64,000 bases of DNA from Nectonema munidae (Eukaryota > Nematomorpha > Nectonematoida > Nectonematidae): NCBI GenBank assembly GCA_030549495.1, contig JAUIRK010000980.1, positions 31,710-95,709 on the forward strand, given 5' to 3'. Below are positions 48,240 to 61,448 of the stretch, piece after piece (within the stretch, counting starts at the first letter, position 1; the number at the start of each line of letters is the position of its first letter). Below the pieces are notes generated by a model, which was given only the letters and a program-made list of their open reading frames with translations, had not been told where the DNA came from and did not search any database. The position numbers were made by a program, and so were the translations under genes.

Positions 48240-50419
48240 ACTAGCTAATCAGTTAGTTAGCAATATATTTTATAAGAATTATGTTGAAAAAATAGAAGTA
48301 ATTTTTCTAAATTTAGAGCAATCCTTAAACTTAGATAGTTGGCAATATACCTCAATACTATATATGCAGAAAAAATAAAAATATTAAAATTCTTAAAAAT
48401 TTTCAAAATTTCTAATTGATAAGAATTCTAAATATACATGTTTATCTATATAACCTTTATCAAACATGATGAAAAAATTTCTGAACCTATATTTACATAT
48501 GATGTATCAAAATAAAAATACAAGTAAGCAATAAATATTATTATAAATTGTTTTAATTTTTTTGGTAAAAAAATAAGAAAAGATAATAGTTAATTTTTTT
48601 ATTTTGAACAGTTTGCCTACATACATGATATTAAGGCAAGTACTTCAAAAAGTGGCTCTATGGAAAATTTTTATAAAAATATTTATCAATAGCAATGCAT
48701 GTTGTATTTTTGGGTCTATCTTAAAATATGGAATGATTAACCTTGAAATTTTTTTTATCAGAATCAAAATCGCATTGGAAAATGGGGTCTTAAACGGGTT
48801 AAACCCTGCTGCAAAAAACAACCTTAAATTACACCAAAAATACATATTATAAACAAACGAAACTTAACTTACTTATATAACTTTATGTTTAAAAAAGGAA
48901 AATGACAAGATCTATGTATTTTATTGCGAAAAAAAAATATATTAATGATACAATGTTAAAAACCAATTTTATGCTACCATTTCTGTTGTCTCCAATGAAT
49001 ATCTTTTGTTGGCAAGCCGAAATAAAATTTACAAAAAACTAAATTTAATAAATTATTTATATTTTAAATTCAATTTTTCGATATAATATATTACTTTAAA
49101 TTTATTTATATAATATTTTCAAAATATAAATTTTTACGAAATATTTTTTCAAATAATATTTCAAAAATTGATGCTTTATTTTTCAACAATCAAAATATAA
49201 TAAAAACACAGTTTAGATTCTAAAATTGAAAGATGATTTTCAGTTTTGCTGAAATTAAGCATATTGCTGATATTTTTCAAGCGATTTGCATAAACATTAA
49301 TATAATTGGAATTTTGGAACCTAGCCCTTTTATTACCGAAATTTAACTTTTAGTGGAAAAAAATATTAAAGGCTAGTTTTTTAACTTTGATAAAGCAGAA
49401 AGTTCATTTAAATTTTGAATTAAAAAAAAGTGTAAACCTTTGAATAATGTTGTATCATATATGGTACAATTGTGCTTATGGTGAAAAAGTTCGTAAAAAA
49501 ACTAGAAATTAATTGTAAAAGTAATAATAATTAAAAGTTTAAAAGAAGGTAAAACCAACAAGGATTTACTTCTTATGATAACTAAAGAAACAGTTTCTCT
49601 CAAACCTCCCACATTACAATTTATGCAAATAATCTGCGTTATATGGAGCATTTTTTACATCTCCTGAATTTAACATCTACCTTATTAGCAAAATTTCATA
49701 AACATCGAATCTTATCTCACCTTCAGTAAATGTTTCAAAGAACCATCTTTTCTACCTTTTTTCTTCATCTTAATGTTCAGTTTTTATCAGTACAGTTTCA
49801 ATATGGGACGAGAAAGTTAGCAAATCAAAGCACTTTGAACATGTCTTTTATAATAAATCCAGGATTGTATTAAACAAGAGTTCAATATCCAAAAAAAGAT
49901 CCTTCTATTCCATACTCTCGGAAGAGAATATATTACATAAATCAGTTCCGCCCATTAGTTGATTGTTAAGTGTCACGATCTTAGAGCGTTCAAATGTTAC
50001 AAACTTTTAAATTCTTTGATCCCATAATTTTACAAGTTTAATAGGCTCAACCGAGGCAAAATTTGAGGCAAACAATATGGATCTGCTGTCGAACCATTGG
50101 ATAACTTTTATTTTGTTTACTTGTTAAGTACTTCACACATATAATCCTCTTCCTTTTTTCTTAATTTCTGAATCTTTAATAATAATAATTAAACAAGAAA
50201 CCCTGTTTTTACGAATCGTTCAACAAGAATATATTCCAATATCCTTTAATTTATTTATCAAGCTCAGCGATGTAAAATAATTATCAAACTAATATTTTCT
50301 TTCTTTTCGAGAGATTCACAGAGCTTTAACACACAATCCTCTGAAGATTCCTCTCTTCCTTATATTTTATATTGACTCTGAGGTTTATGATCTAAAATAG
50401 AAGTAAGAAAGCTTAGTGG
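48240..50419. other. AT-rich gene-free stretch
   Basis: I see no exon, RNA gene or clear repeat. 49560-50400 is slightly less AT-rich but has no recognised coding sequence. Confidence 0.5.
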
Positions 50420-53400
50420 GGTGAAAAGTAAGATCTAGGTTGTTTGTGAATGGTTATGGGTGTTTGATAAAGGTGGAGTTAAGTGTTAGTTGGTAGAGAG
50501 TAATGGTTGCATTATATTAAGGAAGAGAGAGATGTGTTGAATGATTTGGGGTATGATAAGAAGTTTAGTAGGGAGGAGGGATGATCTGTAAAATATAAAT
50601 GTGCTTTTTCAATGAGTTTGGTTCGTTCTATTGAGAATATTTGACAATAGAGGATAATGTGAATTGAAGTTTCAATATGAGGAGAGCCAAATCTGCAAAA
50701 AGGGTTAGAGTACAAATTAAAATTGTGGAAGTAAGCGTAACATGGGCAATGTGAGGTGAACCATCTTATTATGTTGTGAGGAAGAATATTGTTTATATTT
50801 AGTGCAAATTGGGATAAGGGAGTAGGTATGTTGTTTGAGTAAAGCCATTTGTTTGTAATTGAGTTTTTATTGATGTTTCAATAGTGAATAGAGGGAGGGC
50901 GTGGGTTAAGATGTGTTGTGATATTATGGATGCGGATTTGGATAAGAGGTTTACTAAAAAATTCTCGATTGATAATGAATGGGTGGGGCACCAGAATAGT
51001 TTAATTGAGAAAAAGGTTGATTAATTTTTTGGCTTAGTGTTGAAAGGGAAATTTTTTTGTCAAGTTGTAGGTTTTTAATTATGTTTTGTGAGTCTGTGAA
51101 AAAGAATATGTGCTTGAATTTGGATGTAAAGATGATTTGGTTATCAATAATGCGGTTGCATAATTTTAGGAGTGCTAGGGCTTCAGTTTCATATGCAGAG
51201 GTGTTATTGTCTTTCTGTATTTGTTGTATGAAGAATGGAATATTTGTATTGTGATTAAAAAAAGCGCAAGCAGCCGTTGCTTTGCTACGTGATTTTGAAC
51301 CGTCGGTAAAAATTGAGAGTTGGTGGTGCGCATTTGAATTTGCCTTGGTGTTTTATGGAGTTAAGTGCTAAGAATTTGTGGTGGCATATTTGAGTTGAGT
51401 ATGGGGTGAATTTCGATGGGTGGACAAGGGAGTATGGGTGTAAGTGTGGTAAATCTTGGTAGTGAGAAAGTTGTTGCATATATTGTTCAGGAAGGGAATT
51501 GAAAAGGTAACCGAAGAGGAGGTGTGAGTTGAGTAAAGGTTCGTGAAGTTATGTACAGCTGGTGTAAAGTTGAAGGTAGATAGATATTTTTTAATTTTGT
51601 TTTTCTTTAGATTTAAGTGTAAAAGTATGGTAAAGTTTTGATAGAAGTAGTGTGAAATGCGTTTTTTGATTGTGAGTAAGCATAGGCGATGTATTTTGTT
51701 GAGATGGGTTAGTGAGTTCTGGAATTTGAGTGAGCTGAAGTATTATAGATTTATAGATGTATTTTTGAGATTTTTGGATGAAGACCCCACTTATAAGTAA
51801 TGGCTTTTCTGAGAGAGAAAAGGGTTCGTGAGGGTTTTGTGTATATGTTTTTGAGATAAAGTGTAAATTTTAGATTCAATTGAAATGTGACGTCTAGATA
51901 TTTTATGTGTGGTTCAGGAGTGAGTGATGTTTATATGTTTAGTTTCAGTGGTAGTGGAGTTATTCTTTTTCGTGTGAAATATATAAGTTTTAGTTTAACT
52001 AAGTTGAAGGAAACTTTGTAGTTGGTGGCCAGTGTTTGTATTTGTGTGATTAGATTCGCAGTGTGATTGATGTTGTTTAGTTGTAGTGGATTTGAGAAGG
52101 TAAATAAGATATCATCAGAGTAGCATTGGGCAAAGTCGGAGTTTGAGTTTATAAAATTAAGAATGTGTTTGATGAGGATTATCCATAGGATATCTGATAG
52201 GGTACCACCTTGCGGAGTGGAGAGAGTTAGTTTCTGGATGTAAGTATTGTTGTTATGTAGCAAGATGAGAATGCGCTTTTGAAGATAGTTGTCTACGAAT
52301 TTGATTATTTATGTAGGGTATTTTTTATCGATGAGGTTGTTGATGATTGTAGAGTAGTTGTTGAGATATTTTGGTTATTTAATGTTTTTCAAGCTAAAGA
52401 TTTAGGCGGGATAGAACCAATTCGCTGTTTTTATTTTGTAAATATGCGAATTGATTAGGGTGTATTAGGTTATTTTTGAGGATGTCATAGATTATGCGCT
52501 TTCGTAGAATTTTTTCAATTATTTTTTCTAGGGTTGGTAATAGAGAAATTGGTCACCAGTTTTTGACTGAATTATGGTTGCGATTTGCTTTGGGGATTAG
52601 CACTAGTTAACATATTTTCCAAATATTTAGGAAATAGCTTAGTTTGAGGCAGGCGTTGAAAATGTTGATGAGATGAGGGTGTAGTATGTGATAGGCTTTT
52701 TTCAAATGTTTAATGGAGATGAAGTCAAGGCTGCCCAAAAATGAGCGTGCTGTCTACTAGGAAGCTGGGTTGTAGGAGTTGCAGCGTGAATGCTTGCTGT
52801 GATGGATTTATTGAAGATCAGATGTTTTGAGATTTCTTGTTGTATCTATGGTCAGGGTTGATGTTGTCTAGGTTAGATTTAAGATTGTGAAGGTATGCTG
52901 TCCTGAATATTTGTTTGCCATAATTAGGATTTGGAATTTTTGAGAGTTTAGTAGTGAGGTCTGTTTGAATAAGATCTAGAATTTAAGTCGGTGGATATAA
53001 CTATGTGGTGGGTGTTGTCTATGTTATGTTTGATTTTTGTAAGTAATTGAGAGAAGTTGTTATGTATGGGGTGGTTTAAGGAAGGTTGGGAGTAGAGAGA
53101 GCAGAAGAATAAGGATTAGGAGTTTGAGGGAATAAGTGTGAAAAAGTAGTTTGAACTAGAGTATTGATAATTGATCGTTTTATAAATATGCATGCTGAGT
53201 ATTCTGTTAGTGGAGGTATGTGTAGAAGTATATAGTCGGCTGTTTGGTGTGGAATATGAATCTATGGTTCGTTTATTGATATTATGCCATTAGTGTGTGA
53301 GCGTAAGATGTTGTGAAGGTTGTCCCAAGCAGTTTTTGAGTGATTTAGATGTAAAATAGTTAGCATCAGAAATAGATAAAATTTGGCTATATTGAGATAT

Positions 53401-54240
53401 GTTTAGATTGTTATGGTTTATGTAAACGCTACAGTGTTTAAATGCTGTGAAGTGTGGTTGGTGACAATTATAGCAAAAAAATTTGCTATTATCGTTTAGT
53501 AGGGTACAAGATGATGTTGCATGCCCACGGTAGCCGCAGTGCGCACAGTTTGGTAGAGATGCATTGCATTTTGAAAAGATGTAGCCGTATTTTAAGTATT
53601 TTTTGACTTTCGGTTTTAGTGTGGTGAGGGTTAGTAGGTGGTCGCCTAGAAATATTTTGGGTTGAGTACATAGGTATTTATTTATTTCTGGGTTACTTGG
53701 TTCTAAAATTATAGAATAGCAATATACACTGGTTTTTCCCAGTTGTATGGAATTTCTAGTTTGCCAATAGCGTTAAGATGTGGATTTTGTTCTTCAATAA
53801 ATTTTGTGATTTGGGTTAATGGTGTATGAGTAGGGATGCCACGTAGTATGAATTTTGGTTTTTGTGGAGGTAAATCATTAGCATTTAGACCATTTTTTAT
53901 GAGCGTTGTTCTAGCGGTAATTTCTTAATCTATATTTTTGAATTGGAAATAGATGGTACCGGAATGAGATGATCTTATTTTGGCGATAGATAGGGAGTTA
54001 TTTTAGGTATCTAGGTTTTTGATGACTTCTTGGCGGTGAATGGCCTTCTCTTTTTTAGTTGAAACGTGTTAGATGGAGTGATTTTTAATGTCAAGTTAGG
54101 TTCAAGGTGTTTTTTAGTGCTTGGAGTAGTTTGCGTTGTTGTAGTGGATTTGTGTTAGGATATAATTGAGTAGATATAGATGAGTGAATAAAGGCTAAAC
54201 TAACAGCATTTGCGTATGATTGTGTTGAGGCTGATTTTAT
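50420..54240 (-). mobile_element. Jockey/I-type LINE, decayed
   Basis: Read from right to left on the minus strand. ORF1 has KFILRGIPTHTPLTQITKFI (about 53840) and two or more zinc knuckles (CAHCGYRGHATSSC near 53525, FCYNCHQPHFTAFKHC near 53460). Endonuclease remnants (AWDNLHNILRSHTNG near 53310) follow. The reverse transcriptase reads TPQGGTLSDILWIILIKHIL then FAQCYSDDILF (52230-52100), and RNase H reads FTDGSKSRSKATA, SAYETEALALL and IFFFTDSQN (about 51320-51100). A C-terminal CRFGSPHIETSIHIILYC motif (50690) closes it, the CCHC/HHCC-like tail of these LINEs. Stops and frameshifts are numerous. The domain order fits the Jockey/I group; RNase H favours I or a relative. Confidence 0.88.
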
Positions 54241-54273
54241 GTTTTGGCTTTCGAAATTTTGATATAATGTATC

Positions 54274-54310
54274 CAGAGGCGTACCCAGAAATTTTTCTGG
54301 GGGGGGGCAA
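54274..54310. mobile_element. hAT terminal fragment
   Basis: CAGAGGCGTACCCAGAAATT followed by nine G. It resembles the ends at 59299 and 29457. The opposite end was not found. Minus-strand frames at about 55073-55261 (MVEDLVKVLLELKDDENEFD) may be part of its decayed gene. Confidence 0.5.
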
Positions 54311-55480
54311 AGTTGGAGTCTAATTAATTTTAAAAAGTTTTAACTATTTCAAAAACTTATTAGTTAAGTTTATTCCAATCAGTAACGGTTGCAATTCCTA
54401 CCTCCCTCTTTAGCTTCTGAATTTATTTGGCAACAAAAACTAACAACACCGAAAAAATAAGATCTTCATTACTTGAAAGAAAAAGTTTGACTAACAACAA
54501 ATGAGAAAATTTTTTTCTAAAATTTATATAATTTTGCAAAAAGTTTTTAACTTGAAAAATAAAAAAGTAAGAAATTGATGACTTCTTTAAAATGTAAGTC
54601 TTCTTTTATTTGAAAAAAAAAATTATGAATTTTTCTATGTCAATTTTTTTAGGGTTGAAAAACTTCTTTCACAAACTGCTCTACTCGAACCTACCGTAAA
54701 AAGGCCTGAAAGAGAATAAAAGTCATTTTACATAATACAAAATTGCTTTAAAATACCTTCATATAGTTTATATATATTAAGAAATGCTTCTTTAACTGGT
54801 TCGATTACTTCAAAAACATCAATAACGTTAGATTCTTTCTGTATTTTTTTTAAATTTATTCTTTTCCAACTTTAAGTTCCGAAAAAATCTGCTGAGAAAT
54901 ATTTTGTAGATGGGATATAAAAGGTTTCAATTTTTCATATTCTAAAAATCCTACACTTTCAGGGGATAAATATGAAAGTTTTTTCAGGCAGTTTTTTTCA
55001 TTAAGCCTGAAAAAACAATTAAAAGGATGAACATTTGTCGAAAACCAAACCTGTTGTCAAATTCTTCTTGAATCATTTGTTGGTTTCATCGTAGAGAATA
55101 CGAAATGTTCTGATTTTTCCTGCGTTATCATCGAAAATATCAAAAATATTATCTGTGGAACTGGAATTGTCAACATAAAATCTCATTTTCTTGATTAATG
55201 AATCAAATTCGTTTTCGTCATCTTTCAATTCTAACAAAACTTTCACCAAATCTTCTACCAAACTTATCCCAATAATGATATTATTATCTTCTTTCTAAAT
55301 CAATTAGTATAGTGCAATATTCATGTAACTTCGAAAATGTAGTTTACTTGGGGGTAGTCATTAGCAGGCTTCATTACACTAAGAAACTTTTCAACCATAA
55401 GGATTACAAATATTGACATATTTTAACTTATTTTTACTTTTTGACGAGTTTGTTTTACACTAATTCGCATTTGCCAATGG
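54311..55480. other. Probable decayed hAT interior
   Basis: AT-rich; one minus-strand frame (55073-55261) is acidic and alpha-helical in style but lacks a diagnostic hAT motif. Confidence 0.3.
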
Positions 55481-55488
55481 TATTAGAC

Positions 55489-55634
55489 CAGGGATGGGAA
55501 ACCCGCGGCCTTAAGGCCGCATGCGGTATTCTAGCCATTAAAGTGCGGCCTTCACCGCTTACTATAATATTGTCCATTGACAATCGTAACTTAAGACAAA
55601 TTCATTTTAGATGTTTTCGCATTGGACCATTTGG
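55489..55634. mobile_element. hAT-like MITE A (146 bp)
   Basis: Starts CAGGGATGGGAAACCCGCGG and ends GGACCATTTGG. Flanked by perfect 8-mers TATTAGAC (55481-55488 and 55635-55642). The right inverted end is weak. Confidence 0.55.
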
Positions 55635-55642
55635 TATTAGAC

Positions 55643-56117
55643 CAGAGTTTCTCAACCGGGGTCCACATGGACCCTAGGGGTCCATATAATAATTCAGGGG
55701 GTCCACAGGCGAAATATTATAAATTGGGGGTCCACAATTATATTTTGGTGGTCCATGAAGAAAACCATCTCATAACGGTTTTTATTATAAAAAGTTGGCA
55801 ATAGACTTGACATCGTAAAAAGAGGTGCTTTACGACTAGCATTAACTTCAATGCAACCAGATATAAAGAAACTCGTTGAGCAGCATCAACCACAGGGATC
55901 TTATTAAATGTCTTTCTTTTTTTATTATAAAAAGTGTTGCATTCGATTTGCTTTCATTTCAATATGAATTCTAAGTATATACTATTTTCTTTATCATAAC
56001 CTGAAAAATTTTATTAGTGAAAAATATTAAAATAAATATTTTTTGTCCAATTTTTATGAAAACCAAAAAAAAGAAGTTAAAAGGGGTCCATGAGTAAAAA
56101 AAGGTTGAGAAACACGG
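55643..56117. mobile_element. hAT MITE B (475 bp)
   Basis: The inverted ends CAGAGTTTCTCAACC and GGTTGAGAAACACGG are flanked by perfect 8-bp TATTAGAC duplications (55635-55642, 56118-56125). Both arms carry GGGGTCCA-type motifs. No coding capacity. Shares its left duplication with the neighbouring MITE A. Confidence 0.82.
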
Positions 56118-56125
56118 TATTAGAC

Positions 56126-57365
56126 GAATCATTGGAATCTGCTTTGTAGCTCTAGCGAGTGAACAACTTCTTCAATAGAATGAGTGAGCAACTTTCAAAA
56201 TCAAATATCATATAGTAAGCTTCGGAGCCGGAGCCAGCAAATTTGTCTACATAGAACCGAAGCCGGAAATATTGAAAAAATGGCTCATATGCTCAACTCC
56301 AGGCAACTTAAATGTTTAGTAATTCAGGAGAATATTTATCCTAAACTCAAAAATGTACCCTTTCACGACCAATGTATCATTTATGATAGATCGAGTAGAA
56401 AGCGTCTTTACTTAAAATTAGAATAAAAATAGTAACCCCTTATGTTTAACGTTGCGAAAACGCAGCCTAAAAATCTTGGTCATTTTTGTATAACGTTGCA
56501 TTTTTGCAACAAACAAAAAAATTCAAAAATTTTTAAACTTAAAAACGCGGTTATTCTTTTTCAATACGAAAATGTTGTAAAAACATTAGGCTTCTATCAT
56601 GAATGAACAATTCTGAAATAAAGTTTTTTGGAAAAATATTTTTGAAAAATCGATCTTTTTAAGTGTCATTGTTAAGGGTTGGAGTTAAAATAAGATCATC
56701 AAAAGTAAAAGTAAATTTTTTTAAATAATAATGTCAAAAATACCTCAAAATATAATCTCTAAATACCGGCAAACATTTTGGAAATCAATTGTCAATCAAA
56801 ATCAACGAAAGGTTCTACTTTGCGTTAATGCAACGTAAAGCACAAATGTGTGGTTTCCAACTTTCATATGACCTTGAAATATAATATTGATCATTCATAA
56901 TTTGTGAAAGTTTTCTTTTTTTTCATTGCTAAATATCAATTGTATCTATTTTTTCTAGATTTATTTGTTGTAATATTAGTTAGAATCATTTTTTGTTGAA
57001 TATAAGTTGAAATAATTTGTTGAAAGTAAATCGACTATGCTTATTTTATTTCTGTACTGGATTTTGGATAATACGGTTAAAAATATCTCGAAGTGGCAAT
57101 TGAATTAGTAATGTATGCCTGAAAATCAGTTCTGTAAAAAATTTTCAAAAAATGGCTGCATATTAGGTATATAGTAAAAATAAACTCTTTTTTTTGTATA
57201 TTTTGGCTTATAATACTTTCTACAATCATCTTGAGTATGAAATATTTATTAAAAAAAAACAAAACGTATTATAAAATATTTTGAAAATTTGTATGAGAGA
57301 AGGATCCAAGTTGAAAACTAATTGAAAAGATCTCGTATCCTATCGAGTTACATAAGTTACTGTAG
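56126..57365. other. AT-rich gene-free stretch
   Basis: No coding sequence recognised. 57020-57130 resembles the degenerate tandem repeat of 15210-15800. GTAACGTTG/AACGTTGC-type words recur at 56448-56510. Confidence 0.4.
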
Positions 57366-57520
57366 AATGAAATATTTTGAGTGAATTAAACACCTAAAGT
57401 TGGTTTATTAAATAAATTAAGAAAATAATTACCAGAGAAATACTGCAAGTAGAAGTTATTATCATGTTTATATATTTGACATTGATTTACAGGTTTAATC
57501 GATTTTTTATCTAAAGTGAT
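57366..57520. repeat. Element X module, second copy
   Basis: Ordered similarity to 48033-48176: AAATATTTTGAGTGAATTAA, TTATTAAATAAATTAAGA, GTTTATATATTTGACATTGA and ACAGGTTTAATCGATTTTT. It abuts the C-terminal end of the Penelope-like reading frame and supplies that frame's last residues, so it lies within or against that element. Confidence 0.65.
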
Positions 57521-58600
57521 CGGTTTCTTCATAGGTTTTATAAATGTTGAGAGGATTAGGTGGTTATCATCATTCAATTCAAATTGGATATTAAGAAAAG
57601 ACATAGCTTTATTATTCTTGTCAAGAGTGAATTTGATATTAGGATCGTGTGAATTGGCAAATTCAAAGAATGAGTTAAGTAGGGATTCTGACTCAGACCA
57701 AATGAAAAATATGTCATCAACATATCGATTCCAAGTTGACTTTGGGAAAAACGGATGGAAAGAAAGTGAATGTTCAAGATTATCCATGTATATGTTTGCA
57801 AGTAAAGGAGATAGCTTTCCACCCATAGGAAGTCCTTTTACTTGTAAATATAAAATGCCATTGTGTAAGATAATGTTATTAAATAAGCAAAGAGAAAGGG
57901 CATCATGTTGCAACGAAAGGGTATCAAATGTAAAAGGGAAAATGTCATCTTCATTGAGGAATTTATGAATGTAAGTGATAACCAAATCAGGTAAGTTATT
58001 GAAAGGGATTGCATTAAATAAATCAACGACATCCAAACTGTCTAAAAGTGAATTAGAAGGTAGCCGTTTCGGTATACATTTTTTATTGAGTGAGTCTTGG
58101 CTGCTTGATACGGAGTAACATATGTGTTGAGACAATTTTGAAAGTATTTTATTGAGGAACCAACTCAATCTTTCAGTAGGTGCTGAGACTATAGGACGTA
58201 AGGGAATTACAGTAGTGATTTTATAGGTTTTAGGTAAGCCATATATAGAGGCAGGAGTAGTGTGATTAAAAAAATTGAAAGAACGAAGTAATTAGGAAAA
58301 GTGTCAAAGTCACAAGAATGGGGAATAAGATGGAAGAAGAGCGCTTGAGATGGTTTGGCCATGTCTTTAGAAAAGGTGAAGAAAGTATTGAGAGAAAGAT
58401 GATGGAGCAAAAGAAGAAGGGGAAGACGAAAGATGAGATGGATGGGTTGTGTTGTAGCTGATGGCAGGAAGAAGAAGATTGACTTGAAAAAAGACTGCGA
58501 ACTGGCTTTGGACAGGAGAAGATGGAAGATACTCATCGCAAACAGCGATCCCATAAAGAAATGGGTAAAGCTGCAAAAGAAGAAGAAGAAGAAGAAGAAG

Positions 58601-58632
<32 letters not shown>

Positions 58633-59140
58633 GTAGTGTGATTAACTAATAGATCATACATCAGAGAAGTGGAAATGATATTTATTTTGTGTAGGGTTCG
58701 CGTCAATTTGTTGGCTCGTTGAATTATGTTCGTAATAAATGAAATAGGTTTCGAAATAACTTGGAATAACGTCGTAGTGTTTGAGAGGTATGTGTTTAAT
58801 TGTGTTTCATAGGTAGATGTATCAATAGCACATAGTTCACCTCCTTTATCTGATTTTCGTATTGATAACGAAGTGTTTTTGGTTAGGGATTTAAGTTCTC
58901 TTGGAGCTTGTAATTGGTTTTGAGGTATTGAAGATATAAAATTTTCCAACTGCGGGAAAGCAGAGTCAAAATGTGGAGCATTTGGTGTAAACTTGTAATA
59001 TTGATGAAAAGGATTTTTGCTGAAAAGAGGTGAATGTACTTTAGAGGAATTAGTATCAACTGAAGCAAGCTTGGATTGGAAGTATGTTTTGCATAAAACT
59101 ATGTGTTTTGTTTGGTTTAATGCAGAGAGAAACACAAGAG
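57521..59140 (-). mobile_element. Penelope-like element, broken
   Basis: On the minus strand, from right to left: an N-terminal part with KSLTKNTSLSIRKSDKGGEL (about 58890), the DKGG motif typical of Penelope-like reverse transcriptases. Then come the RT core LDVVDLFNAIPFN, VKGLPMGGKLSPLLANIYMD (57810-57870) and WNRYVDDIFFIW (57730), and a thumb-like end SFLNIQFELNDDNHLILSTF. No GIY-YIG endonuclease is seen. Its reading is interrupted by a 5'-truncated LINE tail at 58271-58630, and the left end meets a repeat module, so the C-terminus is lost. The 5' region is likely split from more distal sequence near 61450 by the hAT element at 59299. Confidence 0.85.
58271..58630 (+). mobile_element. 5'-truncated LINE tail inside the Penelope element
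   Basis: The plus strand encodes RMGNKMEEERLRWFGHVFRK, the LRWFGHV-type end of RTE-like LINE ORF2, and finishes with about 17 GAA/AGA triplets (58578-58629) as a microsatellite tail. Flanked by perfect 14-bp duplications AGTAGTGTGATTAA (58257-58270 and 58631-58644), showing a clean target-primed insertion. Confidence 0.88.
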
Positions 59141-59298
59141 TTTAATATTCGTACTAGGAATGCTCATGGAAAATTTGGGTCCTTTGTTTAAAATTGTATC
59201 AAGATGACATTAACACTCAATTTAACAAGTATACCTCAACTTTAACAATTAAAACCTGCACAACACCTTTCATTATATTGTGATTATACCCACACAAA

Positions 59299-61268
59299 CA
59301 GTGGCGGATCCAGAAATTATATTAGGGGGGGGGGGGGTGCAAAACTTTTCTTTGATATTTTTTTGAAGTTAAAAAGTACGTCAACTGTAGTATATCACAA
59401 TAATTATTAGGATTTCCATCAAAACTCTATTATGGAAAAACAGCTATGCTCTATATTGTAATTATATTTTGAGTTATGAAACTTTATACGCGTGAATATA
59501 AAAACTAATATAATGTTCAACAAACTGATGTGAGCTTTAGTTTTTTATTAAAAAGTACTGAAAAAACTTTATAAAGAATTAAATTACATTACTTGAAAAA
59601 TAAAATTTTTGAAAGATGGTAAAATAAAGTGAGTTTTCCAACAAATTACTCATAATATAAAAAAAATAGAAAATTAAATTTTCATTTTTCGTTCTTTAAG
59701 AGAGAAAAGCTCGTGTTTCTTTCACAATATGTTCACGATTCATATCTCGATGAATATAAGCCAATGCCAAACCATTCAAACGATCTTCTCCTGTATTTGA
59801 ACGCAGATAAGATTTCAATTTTTTGAGTACTGAAAAAGTGCGCTCAGCTGTTGATGAAGAAACTGGTAAAGTTGCGTAAATAAGTAGAAGTTTGTGAATG
59901 TTTGGATAAAATCCTTTATCACAAATTTCTAGAGAGGTAATTGGATCGCGCGGAGCATCTCAAACTGTTTTGGAGAAAAGCTTTCATGTTTGAAACTCCA
60001 GTTCTAACTCCTCCAAACTACATTTTATTATTCCAAAATAAATATCAAATCCACTTTTAACTTCATCAAATTTAACGTTTTTAGCGAATTCTGGTAATAA
60101 ACCACAGAGAAGACTAACAGTACTAATGTGCTTTTCAAATCGATCACTGATTTGTGAAATAATAGTATCCAAAAAAGGTAAGAAAATCGAACATCGATAA
60201 AATTCTAATGGAGAGGAAGCTGGAATATTACTTCTTTTAGTCATTTTATTTGCTATTCTTGGAATACTCAATTGTTCCTCTCCATATAAATTATGAGCTT
60301 TTTCAAAAATTCTACGAAATTGTGTTTCATTGTTTCTCCACTCTTCTAACTGGTGTTTTATAATTGAAATTTGTTTGACAGCTGAAAAAATATCATTGGA
60401 ACTAGATTGTAAAAAAAGAGAGATCTTTTTTGTTGCATACATTACATCATTTAATATAACTAATGCGACAACAAACTCAGATTTAGTTAGAGAGTTGAGC
60501 AAAGAGTTAGCGTCTGAAGAAGAAGTTGATTTTTCTTTGCTTATTTTCTCTAGTGTATCAATGACTTCATAATACAGTATGCAGTGTGAATAGATTCATG
60601 TTTCTCAATCCAACGAGTTGGACATGGAACTTTCAGTCTGTAAAAAAGCCTTTAAAATAAATTGAGTATGTCAACCAAGGATATTTGTCAAAACAAAAAG
60701 GCGTAACTCGCCTAGTTTTGCCATTTTTAAGCGTTTCATGAGGCCAGGATGATGCTTCACCTGCTAGCCGCATCACTTTTTTAAACAAAAAAAGCTTATC
60801 GCAGCTGGGCATTTTTTTAGCTCCACCAGAATATAGAATTGCTCGGGCAATGTCATTTTCTTCAAGAACAGCGTCCATATTGAAATCATTTGAATTTAAA
60901 ATTTCTTCATTGTCAAGTTCCTTTGTATAGGATACTGCACATTGTGATTGGCTTGAAGATTGGATCAAATCATTTTTTGTAAAATGTTGACGGAGACGAT
61001 GATGACAACGTCTGAACTTTAAAAAACCAATTCATCAAAAATCAAAATTCATCATGCAACTTGACAGCTTTTTGTCACATGGGTGCACTTAGTTTTTGAG
61101 ATGATCGTTCGCAAAAACTAATTTGATAATGAAGATGCGTATTATAATGAGTACTTTCAATCTAATATAATAAAAAAACTTAGCAAATTTGTCAGAGTAA
61201 TTTTGAAATGTTTTCATAGGGGGGGGGGGGGGCTGGCTCCAGCAGCCCCCTCTTTGGATCCGCCACTG
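59299..61268 (-). mobile_element. hAT transposon (ZMYM1-like), internally deleted
   Basis: The inverted ends CAGTGGCGGATCCA at 59299 and 61268 have 14- and 15-G runs just inside. The flanks CACACAAA / CACCAAAC look like an aged 8-bp duplication. The minus-strand gene reads, from the right: a TTF/zinc-finger-like part with GKTRRVTPFCFDKYPWLTYS (60968-60633), then directly a late part with CPTRWIEKHESI (about 60620-60590), then ELEEWRNNETQFRRIFEKAH-like sequence (60502-59984), and the dimerisation domain SSSTAERTFSVLKKLKSYLR then SNTGEDRLNGLALAYIHRD (about 59860-59740). Much of the middle (DUF4371-type part) is deleted. One stop separates the last two pieces. Confidence 0.9.
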
Positions 61269-61448
61269 CACCAAACACCACTTATTTATACAATATATAT
61301 TCATTAGTCTCTTTCTTCTTGCCACTTTCATTCTTTTTCCTTTTTACTTTTCCTTTAATGTAAGTTCTTTTCATTTACACACACTAATATCTATACAAAT
61401 ATATAACAATGGTATCAACAATGATAATGTGTTTTTATTTTTTGTAGT

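Noticed and set aside
58575-58632. Poly-Ser or poly-Lys coding stretch
   Set aside because: It is the GAA microsatellite tail of the LINE insertion read in different frames.
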